A stretch of 9,435 nt of DNA from NCBI GenBank assembly GCA_018676385.1, contig JABHEX010000018.1, forward strand, positions 1 through 9,435, read 5' to 3'. The notes below the pieces were generated by a model that was not told where the DNA came from, ran no database searches, and saw nothing but the letters and a program-made list of their open reading frames with translations. Position 1 is the first letter of the stretch. Each line of letters opens with the position of its first letter. A program made the translations under genes and the position numbers. Shown one piece after another: positions 1-7,273 of the stretch. The stretch is from Akkermansiaceae bacterium. Its GTDB lineage: Bacteria > Verrucomicrobiota > Verrucomicrobiia > Verrucomicrobiales > Akkermansiaceae.

Positions 1-1
1 A

Positions 2-409
2 TCAGTTAAGAAAATCGTCGCACTAATCGTCATGATGAATGTTATCTTCTCCTTTGATTCCATTCTCAGCGCGATGGCAATCACCAAGGTGGCGTGGGTG
101 ATGGTCACTGCGATCTTAATTAGTGGTGTGCTAATGATTCTACTTGCTGACAGAGTTTCAGAGTTCCTGCAGAAAAACCGTCTCTATGAGGTTCTAGGCT
201 TATTTATCTTACTCATTGTAGGCATCCTACTAATTTCCGAAGGCGGCGAAAAATCACACCTTAGTTTCTTTGGCCAACCGATTGAGGCAATGAGCAAAAC
301 GACATTTTATTTCGTGATAGCTGTGCTCGTTTTAGTGGATATCGTTCAAGGGCGTTATCAGAAAAAACTTATGGCAAAAAAACAAGAACTCCATCATTCG
401 GCACAGTAA
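2..409 (+). CDS. TerC-family integral membrane protein, C-terminal part (5' end outside window)
   Basis: The reading frame is already open at base 2, so the ATG codons at 32 and 35 are internal, not starts; 135 residues are visible before TAA at 407-409. The visible part holds four hydrophobic segments (about residues 5-25, 33-52, 62-80 and 100-117). The TerC-type signature FSFDS lies in the first of them, and the SEGG motif follows the third. Segment spacing and the lysine-rich tail match the C-terminal half of the TerC/YgdQ/YoaE membrane family, members of which are linked to tellurite resistance and to metal-ion (mainly manganese) export; which ion this one moves cannot be told. Where many relatives have an aspartate four residues before the phenylalanine-serine pair (DxxFSxDS), this one reads NxxFSFDS; that may be a subfamily trait. 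The neighbouring operon converges on it from the opposite strand, so it is transcriptionally independent of what follows. Confidence 0.85.
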   Translation, partial: SVKKIVALIVMMNVIFSFDSILSAMAITKVAWVMVTAILISGVLMILLADRVSEFLQKNRLYEVLGLFILLIVGILLISEGGEKSHLSFFGQPIEAMSKTTFYFVIAVLVLVDIVQGRYQKKLMAKKQELHHSAQ

Positions 410-425
410 AAGCCACGGATAACAC

Positions 426-458
426 AAACCACTCTTGAACGATTTATTTTGGTGGTTT
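426..458 (+). terminator. Possible weak terminator hairpin between convergent genes
   Basis: AAACCAC at 426-432 pairs with GTGGTTT at 452-458, giving a 7-bp stem (8 with a T-G pair) around a loop of about 19 bases. It sits in the 77-base gap between the convergent terC-like gene and the TIM-barrel gene, where a terminator is expected. The loop is long and the following bases (CCTATTCTT) are only moderately T-rich, so the call is weak. A purely chance inverted repeat is possible. Confidence 0.3.
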
Positions 459-486
459 CCTATTCTTACTCCATGGAGCTCGTAAT

Positions 487-1353
487 CTAACGGCTTAAGG
501 AATCATTGTTGAATAACCTTCTGACATACTTACCATTTGCTTTTGCGGACTCCCTCCAGCCATTTTTTATGGCCGACTCTATAATGAGCCAATCTCTGTA
601 ATTAATGTCTTGGAGTGCTTGTTTCACATCCAAGAAGTTTACCTTACCTTGTCCGAGTCTATTACCATTTTCCTTGAGATGAATTTGACAGATCGCATTC
701 TTCTTTCCTAACCATCGAATCTCATCGGGCACATTATAACCCATTTTATGCATATTGGCGGTGTCATAAAAGACCTTCACGGCGTTTGAACCAACGGCAT
801 CAAGAATTCGCATATGATCTTCCATATTGAGCCAAGTTTCCAATCCCAGCGTCAGCCCTTTTTTTTCAGCAATGGGCGCAATTCTCTTAAGGCGCTCAAT
901 TGTTAGTTTTTGCATTTGGGGTTTGTCTTTTATATCACCTTTCCCAAAAAATGCTAATAGGACAACTTTCTGTCTAAATTCAGGCATAAACTTCATACAC
1001 TGAGTTACCCATTTCTCAGCATCTGGACTGGTCATGAAGGGATAATGATTAAAAACTCCCATTGCCATGGAAGCGATCTCTACTTTGTGTTTAGCCGCCG
1101 CAGCCAGGAATTTTTGCCTGACCTCTTTATGTATGAGGTTATGTTCTTGATTCGTCGGCACATAAGATAGCTGGATTCCATCCAAGCCAAACCCACTTGC
1201 TAGCTGAAATGCCCTCGGGTCGCATTTAGAATTAATATGCCAATCGGTAATACCTATTTTGTATTGATGATTTTGCTTTGCCTCAGCCATGACCCCAAGA
1301 CATGGGTAAAACGACGATATGCCAGCAAGGGATAAAAAATTTCTGCGATTCAT
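487..1353 (-). CDS. Exported sugar phosphate isomerase/epimerase-like TIM-barrel protein
   Basis: This is a 288-residue member of the xylose-isomerase-like TIM-barrel superfamily (AP endonuclease 2 fold), whose members isomerise or epimerise sugars using a divalent metal. Likely metal ligands are in the usual order: E172 in GLETW, D197 in FYDTAN, H225 in QIHLKEN and E259 in WLIIES; a GQGKVNF loop lies at 234-240. The N-terminus NRRNFLSLAG (residues 2-11) resembles a twin-arginine signal (RRxFL plus a short hydrophobic stretch), with possible cleavage near residues 23-25, suggesting export after folding. The start ATG is 3 bases after the stop of the upstream heme-binding gene, so the two are almost certainly co-transcribed and perhaps translationally coupled; no Shine-Dalgarno is visible. 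Length is typical of the family. The exact substrate is unknown; related proteins are often simply called sugar phosphate isomerase/epimerase although an exported enzyme would more likely meet unphosphorylated sugars. Confidence 0.85.
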   Translation of the reverse strand: MNRRNFLSLAGISSFYPCLGVMAEAKQNHQYKIGITDWHINSKCDPRAFQLASGFGLDGIQLSYVPTNQEHNLIHKEVRQKFLAAAAKHKVEIASMAMGVFNHYPFMTSPDAEKWVTQCMKFMPEFRQKVVLLAFFGKGDIKDKPQMQKLTIERLKRIAPIAEKKGLTLGLETWLNMEDHMRILDAVGSNAVKVFYDTANMHKMGYNVPDEIRWLGKKNAICQIHLKENGNRLGQGKVNFLDVKQALQDINYRDWLIIESAIKNGWRESAKANGKYVRRLFNNDSLSR

Positions 1354-1356
1354 GAT

Positions 1357-4194
1357 CTAGTTATTTTTAATATTGTTCAAATAACTGAGAATATCAGCCA
1401 ATTCTTGCTGATTAAGACCAATCGAAGATGCATCTGGCATGATAGATGTTTTACTAATTTCCTGGCTCTTAATTTTACTTAAGGCGATCTCTACTTTTTG
1501 GCCCAAGGAATTTCGCACTACAATTGGATCCTTGTTAGAAAGCAGCGTGCCATTAATCTTGTTGCCATCTTTGAGAAGAATGTTCACTGATTCATAACCA
1601 ACTAAAATCCCAGAAGAGGGGTTAATTATAGCATCGAGCAAGGCTTCTCGATCAAATTTAGTTTTGATCGCGGTAAGTTCAGGCCCAAGATCCCCACCCT
1701 TTCCTGACACATTGTGACATGAAAAGCAGATGGCTCTGCCGCCAAATAATACCTTTCCTCGCACTGGATCACCTTTGATTTTAAGGATAGCAGCCACGTC
1801 ATATGCAGATTTCTTTGCAGTTAGGTATGTCTTTGCAAAGCCACTGATTTCATTATTCTGATGATTCAAAAGTGCTTGGGTCGTAGTTTCTTTAATACTT
1901 CGAGGCAGCCCATTGTTGATCGCCAATTGTAATAAAACACGAGTGCCTTTGGGCGTCGCAAGTAATCTTTTCAGCAAGGCGGGGCTAGGGGCGTTAAGAA
2001 ACTCTTTTTTCAAATTATCAAAAGCTAATTGGGCTTGGTTTAGCTGCTTGAGATCAACACCCGCTAGATACGACTTCCAATAGTTACGATTGCGCATGTT
2101 GAGCCACCACAAACAGTATGCTTGTAGCGTGCCTTTACATCTTCCATGAACCTCAAGAAGGGCTTGAGCCGCCGCATCAGACTTAATGAAAGCCAAAGCA
2201 TCAATAGCTTGCTTTCGCTGCTTCTCCGTGAGTTTCTGAGAATTGGCACGCTCTCTAAAGCCACTTACAGCAATAGCAGGATGAAGGCGCCAGATGATAT
2301 TTGCCAGTCTATCATCCCATTCAATTGCAGATTCTGCTTTTTGGATATCTTGATAGAGTTGCTCTTCTTTTCTCTCCGCAGCGGTGCCAATAGCCTCTAG
2401 GTACCACCGATCCTTACCATCATAATACGAAATTAGTTTTAACAAAACATTTCGGCATTTTTCATATGGAATATCGCGCAGTGATAGCAGAATTTCTCTA
2501 CGTAGAGCAATGTCATCAATCGCCATCGCCCTTGTCGCCATGGGTAGCAAATTTTTGCTGAAGAGCTCAATTGCACGGTAAGCCGCCACTCTGATGTCGG
2601 TGGAATTACAAGATTTCATCACCTCCTCAACAAAAGCAACATCACCCAGCTCCGCGATTAGCCATAGTCGGCGCGCCTGCGTAAATTTATCAGCCCGATC
2701 AAAATTCTTCTTTAAACAGGTAAGGATTTTAGATTGATTGCCTCCTAACAATATATGCTTACGCGCTTTGAAGCGCACATTGACTGCCGGGCTATCTAGC
2801 GCCATTAAAGCTCCCTCTAAGGTTTTAAAATCATATTTGGGAGTGGTTAGCTTTTTATCGACTGGGCTTATCCTATAGATAGCTCCATTTCCAGCTCGCT
2901 CGTTTTGTAAATGCCCGCCGACGGTAGGATCAAACCAATCTGATACATAGATACTACCATCTGTGCCTACCACTATATCGGATGGTCGAAACCACTTATT
3001 CACATCTTTAGGTAGGTTTTTCCAATCATAATTAGGATCTTGAATCCCTGTGGAGCTTAGGAAAGGAAACCCTTCCATCTTAAAACCAGCACCTTGGCGT
3101 TTACGCTTGTATCCCCATATGACGTTCTGTCCAGCTTCACAGCTCAGCAATATGCCGTCGCCAAATTCATAATAAACCATTCCAGTCGGGGAAGCGTTAC
3201 CATAAACATGACCAGAGGGAATAATACCCGGATCCTCCTGCCTCCAGTGCGCCGTTGGGATTGTCTGGCCTGGCCGCCTACCAACCTTCCACGATTCCGA
3301 ACCATCTTCAGAGTTATAACCTAGGTTGCCGTAACGCATAATCCAAGTAGTTCGACAGCTTTGGGTATCATCATTATCATTCATCCAGACAGAGCCAAAT
3401 GAATCCACACTGTGGCCGTAGGGATTTCGGAAATTATGTCCTATCACTCTCATGTCTGTGCCATCATCTTTTATAGAAAGGATGACACCCCCTGTGTAAA
3501 TACGCCCATCATCACTTTTCTGGCCGACAACCATTTTGTCTTCAGGTGCTACTTTACCCGTGTACCAGCTGGTAGCTCTGAATTCCCAACCCGACTTATC
3601 CATCACCTTATGGGGTCCCGCATTACCAGTGTTGATATAAAATCGTCCGTCAGGACCTGCCTCCATTTTATGCAATGAGTGATCGTGATCCTTGCCCCCA
3701 AAACCAGTTAAAAAAACCTCCTTAGTGTCACCTCCGTCAAATCGCAAATTCCGGTTCAAATCCGTGTAAACGAACAAACTAGGGGAACAAGAGACATAGA
3801 TTTTATTATCCAGAACCGCCACACCTAGAGGAGCCACAAGATCTTTATCTTGAACAAAAACATGAGATGCGTCTGCCTTACCATCTCCATCACTATCAGT
3901 CAAAACACTGATACGATCACCCTTAGGAAAACTCTTATTAGTTTTGTTTTGACCCCTGAATTTCCTGTAATTCAAAGATTCAGTAACCCAAAGATTTCCC
4001 TCGGCATCCACATCCATCCCGGTCGGATTATAAAGCATGGGCGAATGAGCCCAGAGCTCGATTTTGTAATTATCATCATTAAGCTTAAAGCTCTCAATGG
4101 ATACTTTTTTGGGTTGGGCTCTCGTCGTTTCGACTTTAGCGTTGAGAGTAACTGAGCACATTAATAATGCAGAAGATAATGCTACGCCTTTCAT
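1357..4194 (-). CDS. Exported PVC-type heme-binding dehydrogenase-like protein (propeller + HEAT-like + cytochrome c)
   Basis: The protein has 945 residues. Residues 1-19 form a Sec-type signal (KG, hydrophobic stretch ALSSALLMCSV, then NA before K20). Residues about 40-442 are a beta-propeller of the PVC 'membrane-bound dehydrogenase' type, with repeated GxDxxGNLWV-like and GTDGSIYVSDWFD blades and calcium-type acidic loops (DSDGDGKAD at 100-108; an aspartate/asparagine-rich loop near 145-156). Residues about 455-795 are helical and HEAT-like. Residues about 800-943 are the PVC heme domain with CFSCH at 823-827 (C823, C826, H827 bind heme) and M919 in SIMP as candidate distal ligand. From family knowledge, such proteins are thought to oxidise sugars or sugar alcohols outside the cytoplasm and pass electrons to heme; reaction and substrate are not established. 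I see no clear PQQ-binding signature. The chosen ATG gives the complete signal peptide. It is the first gene of an operon with the TIM-barrel protein 3 bases downstream. Confidence 0.88.
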   Translation of the reverse strand: MKGVALSSALLMCSVTLNAKVETTRAQPKKVSIESFKLNDDNYKIELWAHSPMLYNPTGMDVDAEGNLWVTESLNYRKFRGQNKTNKSFPKGDRISVLTDSDGDGKADASHVFVQDKDLVAPLGVAVLDNKIYVSCSPSLFVYTDLNRNLRFDGGDTKEVFLTGFGGKDHDHSLHKMEAGPDGRFYINTGNAGPHKVMDKSGWEFRATSWYTGKVAPEDKMVVGQKSDDGRIYTGGVILSIKDDGTDMRVIGHNFRNPYGHSVDSFGSVWMNDNDDTQSCRTTWIMRYGNLGYNSEDGSESWKVGRRPGQTIPTAHWRQEDPGIIPSGHVYGNASPTGMVYYEFGDGILLSCEAGQNVIWGYKRKRQGAGFKMEGFPFLSSTGIQDPNYDWKNLPKDVNKWFRPSDIVVGTDGSIYVSDWFDPTVGGHLQNERAGNGAIYRISPVDKKLTTPKYDFKTLEGALMALDSPAVNVRFKARKHILLGGNQSKILTCLKKNFDRADKFTQARRLWLIAELGDVAFVEEVMKSCNSTDIRVAAYRAIELFSKNLLPMATRAMAIDDIALRREILLSLRDIPYEKCRNVLLKLISYYDGKDRWYLEAIGTAAERKEEQLYQDIQKAESAIEWDDRLANIIWRLHPAIAVSGFRERANSQKLTEKQRKQAIDALAFIKSDAAAQALLEVHGRCKGTLQAYCLWWLNMRNRNYWKSYLAGVDLKQLNQAQLAFDNLKKEFLNAPSPALLKRLLATPKGTRVLLQLAINNGLPRSIKETTTQALLNHQNNEISGFAKTYLTAKKSAYDVAAILKIKGDPVRGKVLFGGRAICFSCHNVSGKGGDLGPELTAIKTKFDREALLDAIINPSSGILVGYESVNILLKDGNKINGTLLSNKDPIVVRNSLGQKVEIALSKIKSQEISKTSIMPDASSIGLNQQELADILSYLNNIKNN

Positions 4195-4230
4195 TGCTGC
4201 AACTTAGCACATCGACCGACTATTAAAACT

Positions 4231-4246
4231 TATTTACAATATTTAC
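4231..4246 (-). repeat. 7-base direct repeat upstream of the heme-binding/TIM-barrel operon
   Basis: On the minus strand GTAAATA occurs twice, separated by TT (period 9), 37-52 bases upstream of the start codon of the heme-binding gene. The repeat is exact but AT-rich, so chance is possible. If functional it could be a binding site for a regulator, or part of the 5' untranslated leader if transcription begins near 4257. Confidence 0.35.
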
Positions 4247-4263
4247 CTGACAATAATGTGGTT

Positions 4264-4269
4264 ATTATA
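4264..4269 (-). promoter_or_regulatory. Possible -10 box of the heme-binding/TIM-barrel operon
   Basis: The minus strand reads TATAAT exactly at 4269 down to 4264, which would place transcription start near 4257 and leave a leader of about 60 bases before the ATG at 4194. No good -35 hexamer lies 16-18 bases upstream (AAGAAG-like sequence there). It also sits in a small inverted repeat (ATAAT at 4253-4257 and ATTAT at 4264-4268), which could be an operator or chance. Support is the -10 match and its position only. Confidence 0.3.
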
Positions 4270-4307
4270 ACGGCCCTTATCCAAGACTTCTTATGACACT
4301 GAGCCCC

Positions 4308-4578
4308 TCAAACCTGATCGGGCTTCGGTGGACCCTTAAGTGCTAGAAAATCAAAATCTATACCGCACTGGCGCATGAAATTGACGCCTAATAACCTAAA
4401 ATACACGTAGATTGGCATTAATATGACCACGCTTATGTAAGGTAGAGCAAGTAAAGCAAACCCCACACAACATGTAGCAAAGCCAATCACCATAACCGAG
4501 GAGAAACCACTTCTTCATATCAAATGGCTGAAAAAGAATACGTTTCATCCCGTGATACGCACGGGACGAGGAAAACAT
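4308..4578 (-). pseudogene. Remnant of a polytopic membrane protein: head and tail present, middle lost, frame shifted
   Basis: Two overlapping minus-strand frames encode complementary pieces. From ATG at 4578 the first about 30 residues read like the head of a bacterial multi-pass membrane protein, with AYHGMKRILFQPFDMKKWFL (residues 7-26). I associate this MKxxLFxPFDxxKWF pattern with unnamed membrane proteins found in Verrucomicrobia and others. From about 4493, in another frame (offset 1), the sequence reads like the tail of the same family: a CC-GF-LLALPYI segment, a hydrophobic helix (VVILMPIYVYF), then a cytoplasmic-looking FMRQCG-DFDFL end, stopping at 4308-4310. Family members I recall have several helices between these parts, so an internal deletion ending in a frameshift near 4490 is inferred. 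Both pieces are about 60 residues and neither alone looks functional. A sequencing error could explain the frameshift but not the missing middle. It sits between the heme operon and the tRNA, in the same direction as both. Confidence 0.55.
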
Positions 4579-4662
4579 TAAACTTGGTCCCTAATCAAAC
4601 ACAGTACAAGACTACAGGTAGAAGATTCTTACGACAATACGAAAAAACCTCGCCAAAGACAA

Positions 4663-4699
4663 ACAAACGGAACCACCAATGTAAGATGATTCCGTTTGT
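4663..4699 (-). terminator. Candidate Rho-independent terminator downstream of tRNA-Pro
   Basis: A perfect 10-bp inverted repeat (ACAAACGGAA at 4663-4672 and TTCCGTTTGT at 4690-4699) encloses a 17-base loop. On the minus strand it begins 7 bases beyond the tRNA CCA end and is followed by TTGTCTTT, with a further T6 run at 4647-4642. The strand and position fit termination of the tRNA transcript. The stem is only moderately GC-rich and the T tract is interrupted, so efficiency is uncertain. Bases 4579-4662, between this hairpin and the remnant gene, hold nothing else I can support. Confidence 0.5.
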
Positions 4700-4706
4700 C
4701 TAAAAA

Positions 4707-4783
4707 TGGTCGGGACTACAGGATTCGAACCTGCGACCTCTTCACCCCCAGCGAAGCGCGCTACCAAACTGCGCCAAGTCCCG
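4707..4783 (-). tRNA. tRNA-Pro (anticodon GGG)
   Basis: The minus strand folds into a full cloverleaf of 77 bases. The acceptor stem pairs CGGGACT with AGTCCCG; the D arm has GCGC/GCGC with loop AGTTTGGTA; the anticodon stem pairs CTTCG with TGAAG (one G-T pair); the T arm is GCAGG-TTCGAAT-CCTGT (last pair G-T). The 7-base anticodon loop CTGGGGG gives anticodon GGG, reading proline codons CCC and CCU. The discriminator base is A and the 3' CCA is encoded in the DNA. It is divergent from argC, with 106 bases between the tRNA start and the argC start codon. Confidence 0.96.
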
Positions 4784-4889
4784 GTCTTTGATTGTTCCGC
4801 TAAAATCACTCCAGCAGATGGGAGGCGCAATTAACCTCATCACTTCAGAGTTGGCAAGTACGGATTTTCGTGGCATTTCCTTGCTTCCA

Positions 4890-5927
4890 ATGAAACCTGT
4901 CAAGATTGCGGTTATCGGAGCCAGCGGCTACACTGGGCTGGAACTTCTCCGGCTCATACTCACTCATCCACATGCGGAGCTAGTCTGTGTGACCTCACGC
5001 ACAAATGCTGGACGTAGCATCGGAGAGTTGTTTCCGCGCTTTTCAAGTGCTGAAGCTGCATTGCTCAAATTTATTGAACCAGATGCAGACCAAGTTGCCG
5101 CAACCGGTGCAGAAGTTGCCTTCCTCGCCCTGCCTCATGGAGTTGCAGCTGGATACGCATCAAGCTTGCTGGAAAAAGGACTACGGATTGTCGATTTAAG
5201 CGCAGATTTCCGTCTCGATGACTCCCTTGTATACAAGGAGTTTTACGACTCAACACACCCTGCTCCTGAACTTCTTGCGGAAGCCGTTTACGGCCTGCCA
5301 GAAGTTAATCGAGATAAAATTAAGAATGCCAGACTTGTTGCGGCACCGGGATGTTATCCCACCAGCGTGAGTCTTCCACTCATTCCACTCTTGCGGGAAA
5401 AACTGATTGATCCTGCCAGCATCGTAACCTGCTCAATGTCAGGCGTTAGCGGCGCTGGACGCAAGGCTGACTTGTCATTGATATTTTGTGAGTGTAATGA
5501 AAGCGTGCGTGCTTATGGCTTACCGAAACACCGCCACCTCTCAGAAATCGAGCAAGAGCTATCAAAAGCAGCAAGAGAACAAGTTGTAATTTCATTTACC
5601 CCACATCTCGTGCCCACATACAACGGCATCTGCACAACTACCAGTGCCAAACTCACGGGCGAACCCGCCCAAGTTGAAACTGCATTGAAAGAAGCCTACG
5701 CTGATGAGTTTTTTGTGCGATTGTTGGGAAGCAGTATCTCTGTAGACACCAAAAATGTGACGGGAACAAACTTCATCGATATTGGGTGGCACCACGATCC
5801 GCGGACTGGGCGTGTGCTCCTGCTGAGTGCCGAGGACAACCTGGGTAAAGGTGCCGCCGGCCAAGCAATACAGAACTTCAACCTAATGTGTGGATTTTCA
5901 GAAACTGACGGGTTGCAAAACTACTAA
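4890..5927 (+). CDS. argC: N-acetyl-gamma-glutamyl-phosphate reductase
   Basis: ArgC reduces N-acetylglutamyl 5-phosphate to N-acetylglutamate 5-semialdehyde with NADPH, the third step of arginine synthesis, in the cytoplasm. With the ATG at 4890 the protein has 345 residues, the usual length. The NADP-binding loop GASGYTG is at 10-16 directly after the start strand. LPHGVA (81-86), DLSADFRL (102-109), catalytic C155 in APGCYPTS, SGAGR (187-191) and the active-site histidine H216 in KHRHLSEI follow in family order. The frame stays open upstream to a TTG at 4788 and an ATG at 4818, but the added residues resemble nothing in the family, so 4890 is preferred. No Shine-Dalgarno precedes it, and I find no convincing promoter or ARG-box in the 106 bases after the divergent tRNA. 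argJ follows after 24 bases, indicating an arginine operon. Confidence 0.96.
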   Translation: MKPVKIAVIGASGYTGLELLRLILTHPHAELVCVTSRTNAGRSIGELFPRFSSAEAALLKFIEPDADQVAATGAEVAFLALPHGVAAGYASSLLEKGLRIVDLSADFRLDDSLVYKEFYDSTHPAPELLAEAVYGLPEVNRDKIKNARLVAAPGCYPTSVSLPLIPLLREKLIDPASIVTCSMSGVSGAGRKADLSLIFCECNESVRAYGLPKHRHLSEIEQELSKAAREQVVISFTPHLVPTYNGICTTTSAKLTGEPAQVETALKEAYADEFFVRLLGSSISVDTKNVTGTNFIDIGWHHDPRTGRVLLLSAEDNLGKGAAGQAIQNFNLMCGFSETDGLQNY

Positions 5928-5951
5928 AATTATCCAGAGTTAAAAATTGTT

Positions 5952-7211
5952 ATGCCCATCACTGCCTCTATTAAGCGTATCAAGGGGGGGATCTGTGCTC
6001 CTCGCGGATTTCAAGCAGCGGCGGTGAGTGCAGGCATTAAAAACCCTCAGGACCCGCGTTTAGATCTCGCTTTAATTTACTCCCCTCACCCCTGCACCGC
6101 CGCGGGAACGTTCACTACAAATCGCGTCAAAGCTGCACCGGTGAAAGTTTCTCAAGCTTATCTAAAAGCTGATAAAGTACAAGCGATTGTGGCTAATAGC
6201 GGTAATGCCAACGCCTGCACTGGGATACAAGGGCTTGGGGATGCGCGGAATACCGCAAAACTTATCGCGAAGGGACTTGGTGTCAGGCAGCGACAAATTT
6301 CGGTGTGCTCAACAGGTGTGATTGGTCTGCCCATGCCGATGGCACGCATCGAACCCAAAATTCCTGATCTTATCAGCTCCCTTGGAGATAAAAACGGCTC
6401 TGATGTCGCACAAGCAATCATGACCAGCGACACTTGCAAAAAGGAAATTGCTATCTCTGTCGAGATTGGAGGACACCGTGTCCGCATCGGTGCATGCGCC
6501 AAGGGTGCCGGAATGATCTGCCCTAGTATGGCAACGATGCTGTGCTTAATCACTACAGACGCTAAAATCAGTACGTCTTGCCTCCAACGCGCTACCCATG
6601 ACGCTGTAGATGCATCATTTAACCGTATTACTATCGACGGGGACATGAGCACCAACGACACCGTGCTCATCCTCGCCAATAGTCAGTCCGACATGCCGTC
6701 AATCAAGCGCAACAGCAAGGAATACCGGCAGTTTAGTGAGGCACTCCAATACGTAATGCTAAAAATGGCTAAGTCACTCGTACGTGATGGAGAGAGAGTT
6801 ACTAAATTTGTCACAGTAGAAGTCAAGGGTGCTCGAACTTATCTGGACGCTCGCAAAGTAGCCGAAGCCGTGGCCAACTCAGCACTGGTAAAAAGCTCAT
6901 GGAACGGAAACGATCCTAACTGGGGCCGTATTATCCATGCAGTGGGATACTCACGTGCCATGGTACGTGAGGAGTTAATCGATATATACATCGGGGGTAA
7001 ACCCGCATGCTCCGGTGGGCTGCAATCTAAGACCCCCATGGATACTCTGCGTAATATCGTTGCCAAGGATACGTTTACCATCACCATCGACTTGAATCTT
7101 GGTAAAGCCCAACACGAAATATACACCAGTGACATGTCTCCAGAGTACATTGACTTCAACCGCTCTGAATACGCCTACTGGAAACAGGCCCGAAAAGATG
7201 GGTTGGTGTAA
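5952..7211 (+). CDS. argJ: Glutamate N-acetyltransferase / ornithine acetyltransferase
   Basis: ArgJ transfers the acetyl group from N-acetylornithine to glutamate, closing the cyclic arginine pathway; some members also use acetyl-CoA to start it (bifunctional). The 419-residue sequence carries the oxyanion-hole pair T121-G122 in CSTGVIG and the self-cleavage region KGAGMICPSMATML (184-197). Cleavage between A194 and T195 is expected to give alpha and beta chains, with T195 as nucleophile. Further family motifs are DGDMSTNDT (about 228-236) and NDPNWGRI. The residue after MI in the cleavage loop is cysteine where histidine or alanine is common. The C-terminus continues about 12 residues past the usual TSDMSPEYIDFN-like ending, so it is slightly longer than typical. 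Whether it is mono- or bifunctional cannot be decided from sequence alone, nor can it be inferred from absence of argA in so short a window. argC precedes by 24 bases and pyrH follows 62 bases later. Confidence 0.95.
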   Translation: MPITASIKRIKGGICAPRGFQAAAVSAGIKNPQDPRLDLALIYSPHPCTAAGTFTTNRVKAAPVKVSQAYLKADKVQAIVANSGNANACTGIQGLGDARNTAKLIAKGLGVRQRQISVCSTGVIGLPMPMARIEPKIPDLISSLGDKNGSDVAQAIMTSDTCKKEIAISVEIGGHRVRIGACAKGAGMICPSMATMLCLITTDAKISTSCLQRATHDAVDASFNRITIDGDMSTNDTVLILANSQSDMPSIKRNSKEYRQFSEALQYVMLKMAKSLVRDGERVTKFVTVEVKGARTYLDARKVAEAVANSALVKSSWNGNDPNWGRIIHAVGYSRAMVREELIDIYIGGKPACSGGLQSKTPMDTLRNIVAKDTFTITIDLNLGKAQHEIYTSDMSPEYIDFNRSEYAYWKQARKDGLV

Positions 7212-7233
7212 TCTACACAAGTCTATTCGCGTC

Positions 7234-7262
7234 TTGACTCAGCGTGCTAGATTCTCGATTCT
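7234..7262 (+). promoter_or_regulatory. Possible promoter for pyrH-frr
   Basis: TTGACT at 7234-7239 is a near-consensus -35 hexamer, followed at 17 bases by GATTCT at 7257-7262, a weak -10 match. It lies in the 62-base gap between argJ and pyrH, the largest gap in the run. Transcription would begin around 7269, only about 5 bases before the pyrH ATG at 7274, implying a leaderless or near-leaderless message. This would fit the lack of a Shine-Dalgarno there, but the -10 match is poor. Confidence 0.3.
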
Positions 7263-7273
7263 ACCACTCAAGC

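Noticed and set aside
469..478. Perfect 10-base palindrome CTCCATGGAG between the convergent genes
   Set aside because: Too short for a terminator and lacks a T tract; a chance palindrome is the simplest explanation.
4302..4323. Inverted repeat AGCCC/GGGCT at the end of the membrane-protein remnant
   Set aside because: Only 5-6 bp with a 13-base loop and no T run on either strand, so not supported as a terminator.
4660..4790. tRNA-Pro as an integration (att) site for a mobile element
   Set aside because: No integrase, no duplicated tRNA 3' end and no phage or plasmid gene is present in the window.
4612..4830. Minus-strand frame of 72 residues across the tRNA, with a GSNPVVPT-like stretch
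   Set aside because: It is the translation of tRNA-Pro itself and its terminator; this peptide pattern is a familiar artefact of translating tRNA genes.
4788..4889. 34-residue N-terminal extension of ArgC from a TTG start
   Set aside because: The extension has no family resemblance and begins 5 bases from the tRNA start; the ATG at 4890 gives the standard ArgC length and N-terminus.
6158..6679. 173-residue open frame antisense to argJ
   Set aside because: It lies wholly inside a clearly recognised gene, has no recognisable motif, and is explained by the codon composition of argJ on the other strand.
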